Source of the DNA: Campylorhamphus procurvoides
Lineage: Eukaryota; Chordata; Aves; Passeriformes; Dendrocolaptidae
Direction: 5' to 3'
DNA: 64,000 nucleotides
NCBI GenBank assembly: GCA_013396655.1
Contig: WBMV01000850.1
Span: 1,134,110-1,198,109, forward strand
In this document: one piece after another, positions 24,611 to 38,700 of the stretch
Numbering within the stretch: the first letter of the stretch is position 1
Layout of the letters: each line of letters begins with the position of its first letter
Notes under the pieces: generated by a model
What the model was told of the DNA's origin: nothing
Seen by the model: the letters and a program-made list of their open reading frames with translations, nothing else
Databases searched by the model: none
Translations under genes and position numbers: made by a program

Positions 24611-27600
24611 GACTGAACATAGTTTTAATTTAAGATAACTTCCCTATGAACCCATTTGGAATAGTCAGCACGCAGCAGGCAAGGGAGCACCTGGCAACAT
24701 CACAAGAGTCAGAGTCTATGCATCTTGAAGTAATGTGGTCATCTGTGGAGGTAAATTTACTTTCTCTCTTTTGTGAGGGGTGGCTGCTGGCTGAGGATGC
24801 CTAAATAAACTTCTATTCTGGATGAGAGTTTTATGGCATTAGGGTGTCTTTTTGGAGTAGAAATGTGTGGAGAGTGAAGGCTTTTAGATATGATCCTTGA
24901 CTTCACACTTTTCAGTCCTTCCAAAGGAACTTAACTAAGGTATTTTGTAATGCATTATTTACACAGGCAGGCTAGGCAATTGCAAAGTTTCTAGCCTGAA
25001 AAATTTCATAGTTGTAGGGCTTTATCTTAAAGTGGGTCTGCTTGTCATTGTTCCTAAGGGACAGATCAGCACCAAGGGGGCTAAACATTATATATGTGCA
25101 TAATTCTTGTCACAATATGTTAATAGAGACTTTATATGCAGCTGAAATGAGCCATTCAGCTGCAGTTGTTAACTGTGCATCTCATGAGCCAGGTTACCTG
25201 GCTTTGCACTAACTTAAAGCCCCTGTCATGTCCATAGTGCTTTAAAGCTAAGTAATGGGGGAATATGAGGAACAGTTTCAGCTTTAAAAAGTATTTTCAT
25301 GGTATAGATACTGAATAATACATTTTCTTGGAGACTGCTGTTTCCCATTGCTGAAAGTCTTTGGAAACAAGTTAGATATTCAAAATATACTATTCTATCT
25401 GTTCTTGCAGAGGATTCCCTTCTGTAAACCTGGACTAGATTTCATTTTATGATCCTTACAGGCTTGGTTTTCTCTGGATTCTGAATGTGCACGTTTGTTC
25501 AATGTCAGAGCTGTGAGGGGGAGAAAGCAAAAACAGGATGAAAGGATTCAGTGGTTCTACAGATGTATGAATAACTCCAACAAATAAGTATCAATGACTG
25601 CAGTTAGTTTCCAGGGTGGTTTGGGCTGATGTAGGTGATAACTGGTAGCAGCCCATTGGAGCGATTTGGCACAAGTGCTGTGCCATATCCTGGGTGCACC
25701 AACAGGCGTTAATTGCCCCAACCAGCCTGCCTGGAACCCCTGCCTGTGGCCAGGAGCCCCCCTTGTAGTCAGGAAACTCTCCAGTCCTTGCTGAAACTGT
25801 GATGCAGGTAGAGCCACATCCCCCTGTGCCCTCATGTGCCCTTGGCTCCTGCTGGCTGTGTGGTGTGCTCTGGTGATGCCCAGGCTGTCAGTGGGCAGTG
25901 TGGCTGTTGCCATCTGACTTGCTCGGGTGCAGTGGGACTGTGCCTGCAGGTTCAGTCACTTCCCAGCCTGGGCCTTGGGTACCCTCCCTTCTGGGACAGC
26001 CCTGCTCTTTCTTCCTCATAAATAACCAGGTGTGTGGGACCCCAAAGACAGGACTGTGCATGTGCATTCTTATGAGCAGCTCCTGAAAGCATGCAACCTA
26101 CTCTGTAAATATTTAACTGTAGAAATTAAATCTTTGTGCTCTTTGGAGGTAGTTATGGCAACAGTGTTTGCTCTACTAGTGCTTTGGAGAGCTACTTTGT
26201 TTCTACTAATGCTGCACCTAATTAAACGTCCATTAATGTCAGTATAAGAGCATAATTGCACTCCTTTCTCCTCCTTGGCTTGCATTGTCTCTGTGTTACT
26301 CCTGGAACCTAACATTCTGCACATTCTGCTTCTCTAGGGACTGCTCTTCTTCCAGGAGAAAGAGGTGGTGTTTTGGTTTGGATTGTTCTTTTGAGAACTG
26401 ATTCACCAGCAGTAGGAAAAGGGGCTCTGTTCACGATGTACACGTTAGTCAGCTATCAGCCAAATAGAGGATCTGCTTCAGTATATCTGCTCAAGGTATG
26501 TTCTGAAAGAACAATAGTTTTCAAATATATTTTTCCTCAGAAGATCCTACCTTCTTTCTTGCAACATGCTTGAAGTCCTTGATGGTACTTATGTTTAGGA
26601 TAGCAGTCTGGTCTGAGAGAAAAAAGTAGCAGGTTGAAGGTCAGTGGTCCGGCCTGGTCATTTCTCCTTAGTCCTTGTGCTTCACCTGTGTGTCTGCCTT
26701 TTGTCTCTGGCATGACAGAGGTTGCACCATGTTGGCAGAAGGGCTGCCTGGGCTCACACAGCTCCCAGCACGTGGCAGGGAGTGCCAGGCCACTGGAATT
26801 CCCACCTGCTACCACAACATTGCTGTGGAACAGAGATCTGGATGGCAGAGCCTGCCTTCTGAAACCCCTTTTTGGGACACCTGAGATAAATTCAAAACAG
26901 GATGTCATTTTAAACTGCAGGTATTACCCTGTGCTGGAGAAAATGTAACCCTATGTTCAAAGTTCATTCCTCACTTCCACTCATTTTGTGAAGACAATGT
27001 CTTTCTTTACTGGTTGTTTTCTTTTTGCTCTAGGAAGGGGTCTCTATTTCACTGAATAGACTCAGTATTTGCTCCTGAGGTGTATTTTTCAAGGATTGAT
27101 TTTTATGTATTTACTTTTTGGTTTTAAATGTTCTTTTAAACAGTCCCCTAATTTGCCAAGATACTTTTGGACATGCATAACTTTTAAAGCAAAAAATGGC
27201 TGAATTCAGGGCTAATTCATGAGCTACACGAGTTTTCCTTCAATCAAACTCTTGCTATACTACATTATATGCATGTAACTCTAGTTGCAGATTCCAGCTT
27301 TATAAAACCCCACACAATATGGTCCCACAGCATCAAGGTTGTAGTTGGTGTTTTCCTTTGGCCCCATTTTCCCTCTCTGGAGATTTGTATGTTCAGTCTG
27401 GCTGTGCCAGAGGCACACACAGAAGCTGGGGTCATGCTGACAGCCTGGGGTATGTGCTGCAGGCAAGGGGGCTGTGTCTGGTGGCTCAAGGGGCCAAGAC
27501 AAAGCAATCTCACAGTGGCCACAAGAAGGAGGCAAGAGCCTGTGTTCTGTGTGGGAGCCAAGGAGCCAAGTAGCTTAGTAATCTCCCAGCTGCAGTGACT

Positions 27601-30600
27601 GGTGTTAACTGGTCTTAGCCTGGATGAGAAGGTAGCCAGAGTGAAACTGCTGCAGCCTGGCAGAGTGCTTGCAGTTACCACCTTGCTATGCAGGAGGCAA
27701 TGCTGGAATACTGTGTGTTTCCTTCTGGGGCTGGGAAAGCTGCCTGAGTACCAGCTGGAGGAGTGAGCCTGGTCCCTGCTCTGAGCTCAAGTTTCTAGAG
27801 CAGGCCAGCTCTCTGGAGGTTAATGCAGGAAGACTTCCTATGGGGAACACATGGTGCATCAGACCGTTGGATTAGTGTGAGAATTAGGGGAGGAAGAGAT
27901 GGAAATAAGAGACTGAATTATGTCTGGGTATCTCTGTCATGCTCAGCTCTTTAGTATAGGGAGGAATTTTTCCTCAGGATATAACACAGTTGGGAGTTTT
28001 AATCATACTTTGTATATACTGAGAATTGTAACCTTACCTTATGCATTAAACACTGCACACTCAGGTTGATGCCTGAAAGCTCTGTGGGGCCAGAACCCCG
28101 CTGACTCTGCGGATTTTTGGAGCTGCTTGCTAGTCCTTTATACACTGACTAAAATCAGTAGGGACTGAATGTCACTGGTGTCTTGATCTAGTTCCCTTAA
28201 GGATCTGTTTCAGTGGTGTTTTTCAGAACCCCATTACATACACCTGACCTTGTGCCAGATGATATGATTGGGAGGGGATGCAGCCATAGTCAGAAAGGGC
28301 TGGACAGGTGTCTAACAGCACCCTGTTGTTGAGGGCTGAAAGCTGGGCACTGTCCTAACCTTCCAAACCCTTTGGCTTATCTCAGCCTGATCATTGTGTA
28401 ATGTAAATTGGAATTATTGCTTGTGGCAGGAGCTGAGGAAGGAACAGCAGGTGTCATATAATCTTTTCTGTAGTAAGACTTACTCTGATCTGTGTTAACT
28501 GATTACAACACCTTTGTTATTGCCTCTTTTTGGGAAGGTTTTGGTGTCCTCTTTGTGTTCATGTCAGGGATAAGGAAAAACGATCTAGTAGCTTTGAGGC
28601 AAGGAAAGGCTGTAGCATCATTTTATGAGTGAAATGGCTCAGCAATTGTCAGGATTTGGCCTTCAGTTTGGGGCAATCTGCAAAGCACCTGGTCTTCCCG
28701 TTGTCAATTCTGCAGCTGCACCTGTGCAGGAAGCTGAATGGGAGCTAGTTCCCTGTCCAGGTGTTTCCACTGGAACTTTGTCTCTGACATTTGTAAATAT
28801 GGGTGAAATTCAAATGAAAGCTTACACTCTCCATAATTATCTGTTGTCTGTTAACTGGGAAAAGAAGCTTGTTCTGAATATGTAACTAAGTAGCACCAAT
28901 TAAACTAAAGGTAAGGCAGCTGCTGCTGCCTTCCCCCCACTCCAACCGCTTCCCTCTGGCTTCCCTCTTCTGCTTCTCCAGCCAGTCTTAATATTCAGGC
29001 TGAGGGAATAAACAGCCAAAGAGAACTGGGTGAGCTGGAAGGAGACAGAGAGCAAGTGAACTTTAAAAGGAGAGAAAGAACAGAGTGGTTGCTTCTGTGG
29101 TCAAGACACCTCAGAAGCACATGCTTAACAATGATTATATCCATGGGAGGTGGCACCATTGGTGTCAGTTATTAATAAACCTCTTGAAATGCACATGCTT
29201 TTTTCTTTCTTCTTCCTCTTTTTTTTTAAACTTTCTGCAGCGATTTCTGGCCCTTTTTGAGCTGGCACAGAACAAAATGTCCATAGTATTGGTGAAACAT
29301 AAATAGCATTGTTCAAATGGACCCAAACTGAGGTGCTCAGGAAAGATTGAGCTGGGCTGTTCCATACATACAGCTCCCGGAGCTGGCTCTTCCAGTGTCC
29401 TCAAGTTTGTCCAAAACAAAATCAACTGCAGATGAAGGCTGCCCAGGGAGTGATGCTGCCCATCAAAAAAAGTCATAAAGTACCACATTTGTTTCCTTTA
29501 TGAAACATCACCCTTTGCTTCTCCAACAGCCCTCCTTAGCCTTTGGTCTGGGCAGGGGGGAGCGCTGGTGCTAAAATATATCTCTTGAAGCGTAGAGACT
29601 TTGTTTTTCTTCTTGCTGAGAAAACTTGATGGCACATTTTTGTCTCTGTTTGTCCCTGTACGTTACACAGATGGTTCCACACCTTCCTCTTACATGATAC
29701 TGGTGAAGAAGAGGGCCATGGTGCTACTGAATGGTGCTATTGAAAAATATGGGTGCTGAGAAAAATGTTGTCTAAGTTATTAGTCTGCGACAGGAGAGGC
29801 AGAAGGACATTTAACATCAGCATTTTTTGAATGCATTGGCCTCTTCAGAGTGTCCCCACTTGTAGATTAATGCCTGGTTCTGTGTTACACTGATGGCATT
29901 TCCCTGGCTTACATGGAGGTGAATTTGGAATGGAGCATATGCATGGGGGCCTGCATAATCAGTCTGTGCCTTACCTGGCTCCTGGTGTGACTGGAGGGAG
30001 CGGGTCCCTACAGGTCCATCACGCACAGAGCCATCCCCAAGCCTGGCAGAGTTGGGCCACTTTGCATTGTCCCTCCTGGGTGCAGGGTGAGCACTGGCCC
30101 AGGCTGAGCTCCTTCTGTGCCTGAGGAAGCCCATGGAAATTGGGGCTGGGTATGTCTGTGCAAACAGCTGCTGCACTGCAGAAGAGGAAAGCTCCACAGA
30201 TGCTTCTAAAAATCCTGGTGTCACGGTTTCTCCCTCTCCCCTTGGCATTTCAGGGAGGAAACACAACTAAAAATAGCCTGCTGTCTAAAGCACCCAGAGA
30301 GCTGTGCTGTCTGATTGCTCCTTAATTTTGTTCTCATGAATGTATCCAGGTTTTTGGTTGTGGTTTTTTTTCATTTGTTTTTTTTTTTTGTATTTTTTCC
30401 CCAAATACCTGCTCTCTCATTTAGCAAAAAGAGCTGCATTGAGGATCAAGCTCATACTCATCAACAAATCTTGCATTTATCATAGCCCTTTCTCCTGCTG
30501 ATCTTTCCTAATATTTTGCTCTGCGATGGACCAGCAGTCAGGGTCTGGGAAGAAGGCTTCCTAGCAACGCGTTAAGCCACTATAACAATGTTTTAGAAAA

Positions 30601-33600
30601 AACAGGCTGCCTTTATCAAAATAAGACTGGGGAACTGATAGACTTTTCTACATGGAAAAAATAGATGCCCTGTGCTTATCCCCTGAAATGGAGAGAGCCC
30701 ATAATTTTATTACCATTTTCCTCTTTTCTTAGTGGAAGAATCAGAACAGGCTCAATAAAGCAGAGCAAATACCAGTAACACCACAGATTGGAGAGGCCAG
30801 GTTACTCTTTAACAGTGGGTTAAACTGGGGGAGGAGGGATGGGGCAGCAGAAGAGGACAAAATCTAAGTTATTCCATACCGAAAGAACGAGATCTCTAAT
30901 CAGAAAGATTTTATATAAGCAAACCAGTATGTAGGCATTGCAGGTTAGGGCTTTTGGTTTTGGTGGATGCTGATTAACTTAGACTTCTTCTATGTGTCTG
31001 CAGCAATCTAGATAAAAACTGTACCTCTAGGTTTGTTTGCTTCTTCCTCCTTTCCCTCTCAGTATGGTGTTCTGTCACTGTCCTGTCCTGATTTCTGAGT
31101 GGAAAGCTTAACAAATGTGACCTGTATTCTAATGTTTTCAAAATTAAGACATTGCCCTCCTTTCCCAGCTTCCTCTTCTCCATGTCAAGACATGACAAAA
31201 AAGCTCCCAAAACAGCTCTAAAGTAACAGCACACAAATCTACAGCTGCTGCAATTTCATACTGTTCCTTTAAATTTTGATTCATGAATTTCTGAACACTT
31301 GTTTGGATTTTTGATCTTTTTTTTAGTCTGTGCAACTGGTCTTCTAAAAATTGTTTAGATCCCTGTCTTTAGGGGTGGTATTTGGAGTCAACAGGGAATA
31401 ACCCTTTCTGCAGCACTACCAGGTATGCAAAGGCGTGACTATGGGCATTTTTAGATGTGGGAACTTTCCTGCAGAGTCTACAGCAACCTTTTACATGCTC
31501 TCATTTGTACCAAGAAGTTTTTGTGGTCTGTATTGCTGTCTCCTATCTGCATCTGGAAGCTCTCTGCCTTGTGCTCAGCAAATCTACCCCTTTTATTAAA
31601 GAATTGTAAACAGAGCAGAGAAAACAGTCTCAGTGGTTTTGCAGTATGGTAACAAATACTAGATATAAATGAATTACTTACAAAATTCGGCTGAAATCCT
31701 GTGATTTTAATTCTTGTGAACTTTTTTCCATCTGTTTTTTTACCTTATGCCTTCCTCCTCATGTAGCTACCAGCACTGGAGAGCACTGGAATTAAACCAG
31801 CAAGTACCATTGCTCCTTGCCTGCCTTTCAGAAGGCCTCAGCCCTGATGTTACTCATCAGTCATGGTCTGCTCCTGCTCTGCCAGACCTTTCATTGGAGA
31901 GGCAGGGGAAAAGAGCATCTTTGAGTTCAGAGACAATGAAGAAGTGACAGATGAGGGGACTGAGGGGTTGAGGACTGAGCTTCTCTCAGCTCTTGTTCCT
32001 GCAGCTATTGACAGGTGTCTGGGCCATTAGTTAGACCCTGCTTCTCTGCAGACCTAGGATACTGTTAAGGAAAATTTTCATTGCCTGGCCCAGGCATTTG
32101 TCTGGTTGCCTTGTGTCTATTGTGGGTTACAGCCATACATCCAGCTTCAGCTGCAAAGCCGAGTATTCCTAGTGTCAGTCAGTGCTGTCTTTCTGGTACC
32201 TGAGATTAACCAGAGCTAACAGCAACCTGGCAACATCACAGCCTCCTCACCAAGCAATGTACCTTCCTGCCAGAAAATTCCCTGGGAGTATCAGGAAGTC
32301 TGTGCTGAGACCAGTTGCTGACCCACTGGTGTCTTCTGTTTTCCCTCTGTGGATTATGGTTTTGTTCCCTTCCATTTTTTGCAGATGTCATTCTTCTCTG
32401 AAATGCTGGGCTCTGACATATCCTGTCTCTTTTTTATTTTGGCAGTTTGGTGACGCATAAACAGTGCAGTGAGGTCTCGCAAACTATTTGAAGTTCTGTT
32501 GCCAAGAGTTGCCATCTCAAGGCTTATTCTTGGATCCTGGACAGCTTCTTTGGTTGTTTCACTGGCAGGAGCAGCCACAAAGCAGGTGTATCTGCCAGAG
32601 AATTTCTCAGCCTTTCCAAGTAAAACAACATAGTGCAACCCATTTCTAGTGGGTGGCTGACGTGTAATGCTTGGCTGGGAGCTGCGTTATCGCCTGCTGT
32701 TTTCTCTGACTCAATGTGGTGTCTGCTCCTTAAGGCTGCCTTTCAAGTCCTGTGGTGACTTCAAGGAGGACATAGAAACTGAACTTAAAAGGTTCTGCCT
32801 GTCCCTGCGCCCTTCTCATCAGCTGCTTTCCTTTAGTCCCACATCTGCTGATGAAACCGCACTTGCATCACCCTTTCTTGAAATAAGCAGTTATCTTCTG
32901 ACTTTGGACAAACAACATTGGCTCTAGAGGACAAGATCTCCCATTTCCCTTCCTAAGTAATCTCCTGATTTGGCCCGGAAGCCTGCTTAACTCAGGTTGA
33001 ACCTGGTGTCAGCAGGTACAATGCTATAGTAGCCAGCTTTGAATTCAGTACTGGAAATAGTAAGCAAACAAGCAGCCTTCAGCTTTGCTGCTTAGGCCCT
33101 GACGTGCAGCTAGAGCAACTCTCCCTGCCCAGTTTGAGCAGGTTTGGATCATTAGGTGGGCAGATGTTTTCAGGGGGGTACTAGTGCCAGTTGGTACCAT
33201 TTTGCTCTGAGCTCCCATCCTTGGGTGGCTCTGTACTGCCTCAAAGCACCAGCTACCTATTTTGTTGATCTTTTTCAGAATGGATTAGCTGCAAACCATG
33301 TTTTGTAGGTGGTTTTATTTCTATAGTTAGATATTTTGCAACACCAGAAAAGCTAGCAATGATTGGGAGCATCCTTTGACAGAGGCTTTGTCTTAAGAGG
33401 AGTTTCTTTGCTCCATTGTAAGGAAGAGAACTTGGGTCACCAGTAAAACAGAATGTGTTTTCAATTAAGAGTAAATGCGTTTGGAATTAGATTATTTGGC
33501 TACAATTCTTGCAGAGATTCCACATGTCCTCTGTAATGCATGAAAAAAAGCTGTGCCTTTGTGTACTGAAGGGATTTCGTTGCAATCTCTGACGCTTTTG

Positions 33601-35040
33601 CAAGTCTTTAGGAGAAAAGGATTTCTGGATGTTTATGTTGTCAAGGACTGGCAGTTGTCTGCTTTCAGGATTCAGGACAATGTAAATTAACCTTTTCCTC
33701 TCGAGGGAGGCATTGTGGTGTCTACTGCCTTCAGAGGCTGCAGGTAACTGCCTGCTCAGGCAGCTGTGCCAATCAAAAGGGGTTTTTTTTCAGTCACTGC
33801 CTCTAGTCCAGTGCAAGAGAGCCCTTAAGGCTGAATATTATCTCAATACAGTAGTTGGGATCTATCTTGTAGTGTGCTGTCCCTTCAAGGTGTAAATTTG
33901 CTCTTTGTGATGTAAATTGAAAAGAGTTTAATGAAGAACCTCTTGAGCATGCTGTGGACAGGTCACATCTGTACAAAGCAGTAATATCTGTACAAAGCTG
34001 TACAACAGCTTGTATGGAGCTGTTGCAGTTGGAAGCAGCACAGAGCAGGGAACTTACTGCATTTGTCCCAACACACTTCTGCCTTTCAGACATTCTCCCC
34101 TAAGCCAGTACTGCCTCCAGCCTTCCCGAAATGACATGAAGCTGAATCAGGGGAGACTTAGATTAGTTATGAGGAAAAAGTTCTTTCCCCAGAGGCTGAT
34201 TAGGCACTGGAACAGGCTTCCCAGGGCAGCAGTCACAGCACCAAGCCTGCCTTGAGTTCAAGGAATGTTTGGGCAATGCTCTCAGGCACATGGTGGGAGT
34301 CTTGGGGTGTCCTGCGCAGCGCTAGCAGTTGGACTTCATGATCCTGATGGGTCCTTTCCAACACAGCATATTTTATAATTCTGTATATACTCACGGTCTT
34401 TCTCTAGGATTGCTTTCTTTGGTGGCTCAGTGACACCGTAGCACCTTTGAGAAAGCAATCCTTGTCAAATCTTTTATACAGGACTTCAAGCCCAACAGGA
34501 GAGACAATGTGGCTCGAGGGCTGTGGCTCTGTCACCTGGAGCTGAGGGAAGGTGAGCCATAATTTACTTGTCGCTGGTTCTGGGGGTGGGAATTGTTGGG
34601 TGTTGTGGCTGTTCCACTTAAGGTTCAGACAAAACCACTTAACTCAATGTGTTCTCAGGGGTATTTGCTCTGGGTCCTTGAATGAACTGCTTAGCAACAC
34701 CCAGAGCAAATCATGTATTTATACCTATTAAATTGGTCTTGGCGTAGAGCCTGTAAGTTGCTTGAGCACTCGGTTGCATTGTTTACTTGGCTCTATAATT
34801 GTGGGCTTCTTTAGGCAAAACTTTTGTTCACTGCACCTTACTTAGTGGTGCTCTTGACACACTCTAGTAACATACAAGCCTTCCTAGGCTCTCTGCCAGC
34901 CTCTTCCCATCGTTCCCACAAGATGGGCTGCAACTTAAGACATTTCTTAAGGTGAATTTCTTGCTCGGAGGGAGAGGGCTGGAGAAGCTGGCTTCTCTGC
35001 TTTTAGAGATACTCCGCTTCTGAGGCTCCTGAAGAGGGAG
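24611..35040. other. Intergenic DNA between KIAA0753 and PITPNM3
   Basis: No recognised gene on either strand. The longest open frames (27265-27681 minus, 29817-30266 minus) are unrelated to any family I know and lack flanking exon partners. Contents seen are T-rich low-complexity runs near 29220 and 30365-30400 and a CR1 3' end at 34125-34388. Distal regulatory elements of PITPNM3 could lie here but nothing in the sequence demonstrates them. Confidence 0.55.
34125..34388 (+). mobile_element. CR1 LINE 3' end
   Basis: The plus strand reads CATGAAGCTGAATCAGGGGA, GGAAAAAGTTCTTTCCCCAG, GGCACTGGAACAGGCTTCCC, GGACTTCATGATCCTGATGG and ends ATTTTATAATTCTGT. This is the characteristic CR1 order: end of the reverse-transcriptase ORF, 3' UTR, and an ATTCTGT-type tail. 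It is 5'-truncated, as nearly all CR1 copies are. An open frame over it encodes the familiar LIRHWNRLPRAAVTAP fragment; it is not a host gene. Confidence 0.85.
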
Positions 35041-35394
35041 AAATCGAGTCTCGCCCTGTTAAGTTCCCTAGTCCAGCTCTCAGCAGGCTGTAAGCCGCTT
35101 GCCTATGGCTGACTTAAAAGGCAACGCGTTGCAGCAGTTCAACCACTGCACTGACATGGGGCTTGGCAGCACCCGAAGGATATTTGCTGCTAAATTCCAG
35201 AGCAGCCACTCGCAGGAGCAGTTGCGGAGGCATTGCCGCAGCAGTGGAGCAGCGGGAGCCGGGCACGGTGCGGGGCAGCATCGGAGCAGCATCTCCGACT
35301 GCTCCGCGGGGCGCCCAGAAGGCAGCGAGGGAGCCCCGACCCCTCCCCGGCGGGGGCTGCGGGCAAGGCGAGCCCCTTTGCCCGGTGTGGGTAT

Positions 35395-35493
35395 CCCCTC
35401 CGCCCAGCCCTTTACCTGGGGGAATGTCCCCTCCGCCCAGCCCCTTACCCGGTGTGGGATGTCCCCTCCGCCCAGCCCCTTACCCGGTGTGGG
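35395..35493. repeat. 33-35 bp GC-rich minisatellite running into the gap
   Basis: CCCCTCCGCCCAGCCC recurs at 35395, 35428 and 35463, each followed by a TTACC(C/T)GG-type end. The array stops only because the assembly gap begins at 35494, so the true copy number is unknown. Confidence 0.9.
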
Positions 35494-35706
35494 NNNNNNN
35501 NNNNNNNNNNNNNNNNNNNNNNNNNNNNNNNNNNNNNNNNNNNNNNNNNNNNNNNNNNNNNNNNNNNNNNNNNNNNNNNNNNNNNNNNNNNNNNNNNNNN
35601 NNNNNNNNNNNNNNNNNNNNNNNNNNNNNNNNNNNNNNNNNNNNNNNNNNNNNNNNNNNNNNNNNNNNNNNNNNNNNNNNNNNNNNNNNNNNNNNNNNNN
35701 NNNNNN
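35494..35706. other. Assembly gap (213 N)
   Basis: An uninterrupted run of N. It lies 70 bases upstream of the PITPNM3 start codon and directly after a GC-rich minisatellite. The real length may differ from 213. Confidence 0.99.
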
Positions 35707-35775
35707 GGCGCCCCGCGGGCGAGCACCTGACGGGGAGCACCTCGAGCGGCTCGGCCGCGGGCGGGCAGCCCCGAC

Positions 35776-38700
35776 ATGGCGAAAGCTCCGCGCCCAGGTG
35801 AGTGCGGGGCACCCCGGGATAGGGGCGGTGTGATGGGGGCGAGGCTGCTGCGGGACAGCCCCGGGCCCGCTCGGCGCTCGCTCCCCGCCACATTTGCCCC
35901 CTCCTCCGCTGTGCCCCCGGTGCCCGCGGGGTGGTCGCTGCCCGGCCCCCTCCCCGCCCCGCTCCGGGCTCGGGAGGGAGCAGCCGTGGCCCGGGAACAA
36001 ATCAAGGTGTGCTGCTGGGTGGGACTGGCCGAAAGGCGGCGGGTGCGCCCTGCTCGTTGTTCACGTGCTGGCTCCGGAGCCTGGCAATGCGGGGCTGCGG
36101 CTCGGGGGTGCTCGGAGGGAGAGGGGCAGCCCCGACCGGGTGGTGTATGCTCTGTGTGCATGAATGGGCAGAGCAGAGCAGATGAGAGCTAGCAGATGAG
36201 AGCTGCATTACTTGGGGATGCTCGGTGGCAGAGGGGCAGCCCCGACCGGGTGGTGTATGCTCAGTGTGCACGGATGGCCGGTGACAGCCAGCAGAGCAGA
36301 AGAGAGTCCGTTTACTGCTGCAGAAGTGGTTTCCTTCTCGGCTGTGCACAGAGCCCATTGCTGTTACAAGGGAAGGCCTGGCTGCTGTGACTGAATGGTC
36401 AGTGTGTGACACTCGCCTGTGTTTGGTGCCAGCGCTTGGCACAGCTCTACAGCAGCATGGCAGTCTACAAGCTAAACCCAAAGGGGTTTTGGTATTATTC
36501 CCCCCAAATAGGCATGGATTGGTGGCAGCCCAGAGAGGTAACACACAGGAACATGAGAGCATCAATAATTTCAGAAGATGCAAATATAGGACTGAACTAA
36601 ATGGTTGTTTTCAATATTTGGAAGGTAAAGAAGTAAACAAGTGGGGGAAAGTCTAATAGTTTTATTCTTTGGCATTAGTTTGCAGTCCTTTTAAATTTGA
36701 TATGAAAATAAGGGGGCATTGCTTTGGCTTTCTGTAATACGTGAGTAATGCAGCCTGCATACGTAGCTTGCATGTTCAAACCCAACTTTGCACAGGAATT
36801 TTAAAGGGTGGTATGTGTCTTGGATGTGATTCCACTGACTTCAGTAGACAAAATATGTCTTTTGATGTCAGCTTTGTGGTGTTGTAACTACTTCTTATTA
36901 TAAAGGAAGACCAGACCATTCACTAAGGAGGTCTGTCAGAACACGGTTAGGAGTAGGGGAAATGTGCTGCTTTTATAAATTGAGCCTACTGAGTTTATCA
37001 GTGTGAGCTGGAATATGCGCAAAGATAGAAATGTTGTGTCCATTTTGCTGTTATGTACCCTGCCAGTGCTCTAGCCTTACCTCAAATAGAAAGAAAGACC
37101 TAATTCCAGTGAAAATCTGCTGCTTGATCACTGTTGAAGGACAGATGTGCTTGTACAGGGCTTTTAGACCTGGTCCACACTTGACTCATTTGAGTAGCAA
37201 GATCTCACCTAGTGAACTCCAGATCTTAAGCACTTGGAGTAGTCCCTGTGCAGAAATGCTTGGACATTTGCAAGATCGTAGGTTGTAAAACCACACAGAG
37301 GCAACAGCACATCACTACCTGACATGTCCCTGTGGGAGTGGTGTGGTATCTGCACTTCATCTCCTACTTCATTTTTAATGGACAGCAGTGACTCAAAAAT
37401 GCCAGATCCTTCTCAGAAAACCAGAATCTCTGCACTGTGAAAGCAGAGTCTTTCAGATATGATGCAGGCAGTCCACCTACAGTCATTGCAAGAAGAGGTT
37501 AGAGAATATTCATATCTTCTCTGGTTTTGGGGAGTCAGTTTGGAGGAGGTGATGATACTGCTGAGAGGGAGGGTGAAGTTAATTTCTGCTGAGGGGAAGC
37601 TGACATCTGAAGCGTCAAGAAACAGCTCTGGGAGATGTACCATGTTTACAGGAAAGCTCTGTCTAGGATTTGGAGCCTGGACAGCCATGTTAAACCTCTT
37701 CTCTCTCTTCCTCCACCTCACTAGTAAGCCTGTAGAGTGCAAGATTGGAAATGCCATTGGTACCTTAAAATAGGAGCTTAAAGGCCTGCATGACTTAATT
37801 TCTTGATTTGTTTTCTTTACTCAATACACAAATACATGCCTGTCCTTACCATCTGCTGCAGAATTGCCAGTGGAAGGATGTACAAAGTAGGTAACTAGGA
37901 ACTTGTCACTGTGGAATTGCTGTGAGATGAAAGGCATTGAATGAGGAATGGGAGAGAGGAGTTGGTTGTGTAAGGCACTTATGACCATAGAGGTTTCTGG
38001 ACTGTTCCATCACTTAGCTTTTTCATTTCTTGACAAGGGAACCTGCAATTTATGTGGACTTTTTTCTGTGTGGTTATGTCTCTGGCTTTGTCAGCTCTGC
38101 TTTTTGAGAAGAGGACTTGACATCTTCGTTGCTTCCACTTCTTTCTTCCCTATCCCACTCGGCTTTGTATGCTGTCTTTGAGTTCCTTGTGTCCCTGCTA
38201 TCAGTGGTGTCAATGTATGGTCCATCTTTTTTGGTGGTCTTGCACAGGCAAGGGCTTACTCTGAGTGTATGTTAGTTTTCACTCTGGAATTATTGGAGGA
38301 AGAATCAGCATCTCTCTCTGTCTTGCCTGAGCTCCTGAGTCTGAGCAGTGCCTCCAGTAGTTAAATTCACATCCTTATAACATGCATCTTCAGTTTTGTG
38401 TTTGCCAAAGAAGTAAAATATGAAACTAGAAAACACAGTGGGTGATTTTGGCCTCTGGTAAGTCTTAACTGCGTAGTCACTAGGTAACACTGTGTGGGTA
38501 GCTCAGTTAAATCACTTAATGGGTAGGCAGGAAGCATCTGAAACCATCAGAACAGAAAGAAGTATTATTACGCAACAGCAGTCAGTGGCAACAGCAAAGG
38601 TCATTCCTTCTACCCAGCATCTCTTTCCAAATGGAAGAATGACTTGTGCTTTTTAATTTTATTAGGAAAACTGTCCCTGAATTCAAAATAGTCACAGTTC

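Larger units (their letters stand above)
35200..36150 (+). promoter_or_regulatory. CpG-island promoter / first exon region of PITPNM3
   Basis: A very GC- and CpG-rich block surrounds the PITPNM3 ATG at 35776 and is interrupted by the gap at 35494-35706. The 5' UTR and core promoter probably lie in or next to the gap, so start-site motifs cannot be judged. Long open frames on both strands here, several containing unknown residues from the gap, are compositional artefacts. Confidence 0.75.

Noticed and set aside
29817..30266. 149-codon minus-strand open frame in the intergenic region
   Set aside because: No recognisable domain, no splice partners and no promoter context; a chance frame cannot be excluded.
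34010..34255. 81-codon open frame as a host gene
   Set aside because: Most of it translates the end of the CR1 reverse-transcriptase ORF.
35080..36161. Open frames of up to about 300 codons across the gap
   Set aside because: They run through 213 unknown bases and the minisatellite; the real coding part is only the 22-base PITPNM3 exon 1.
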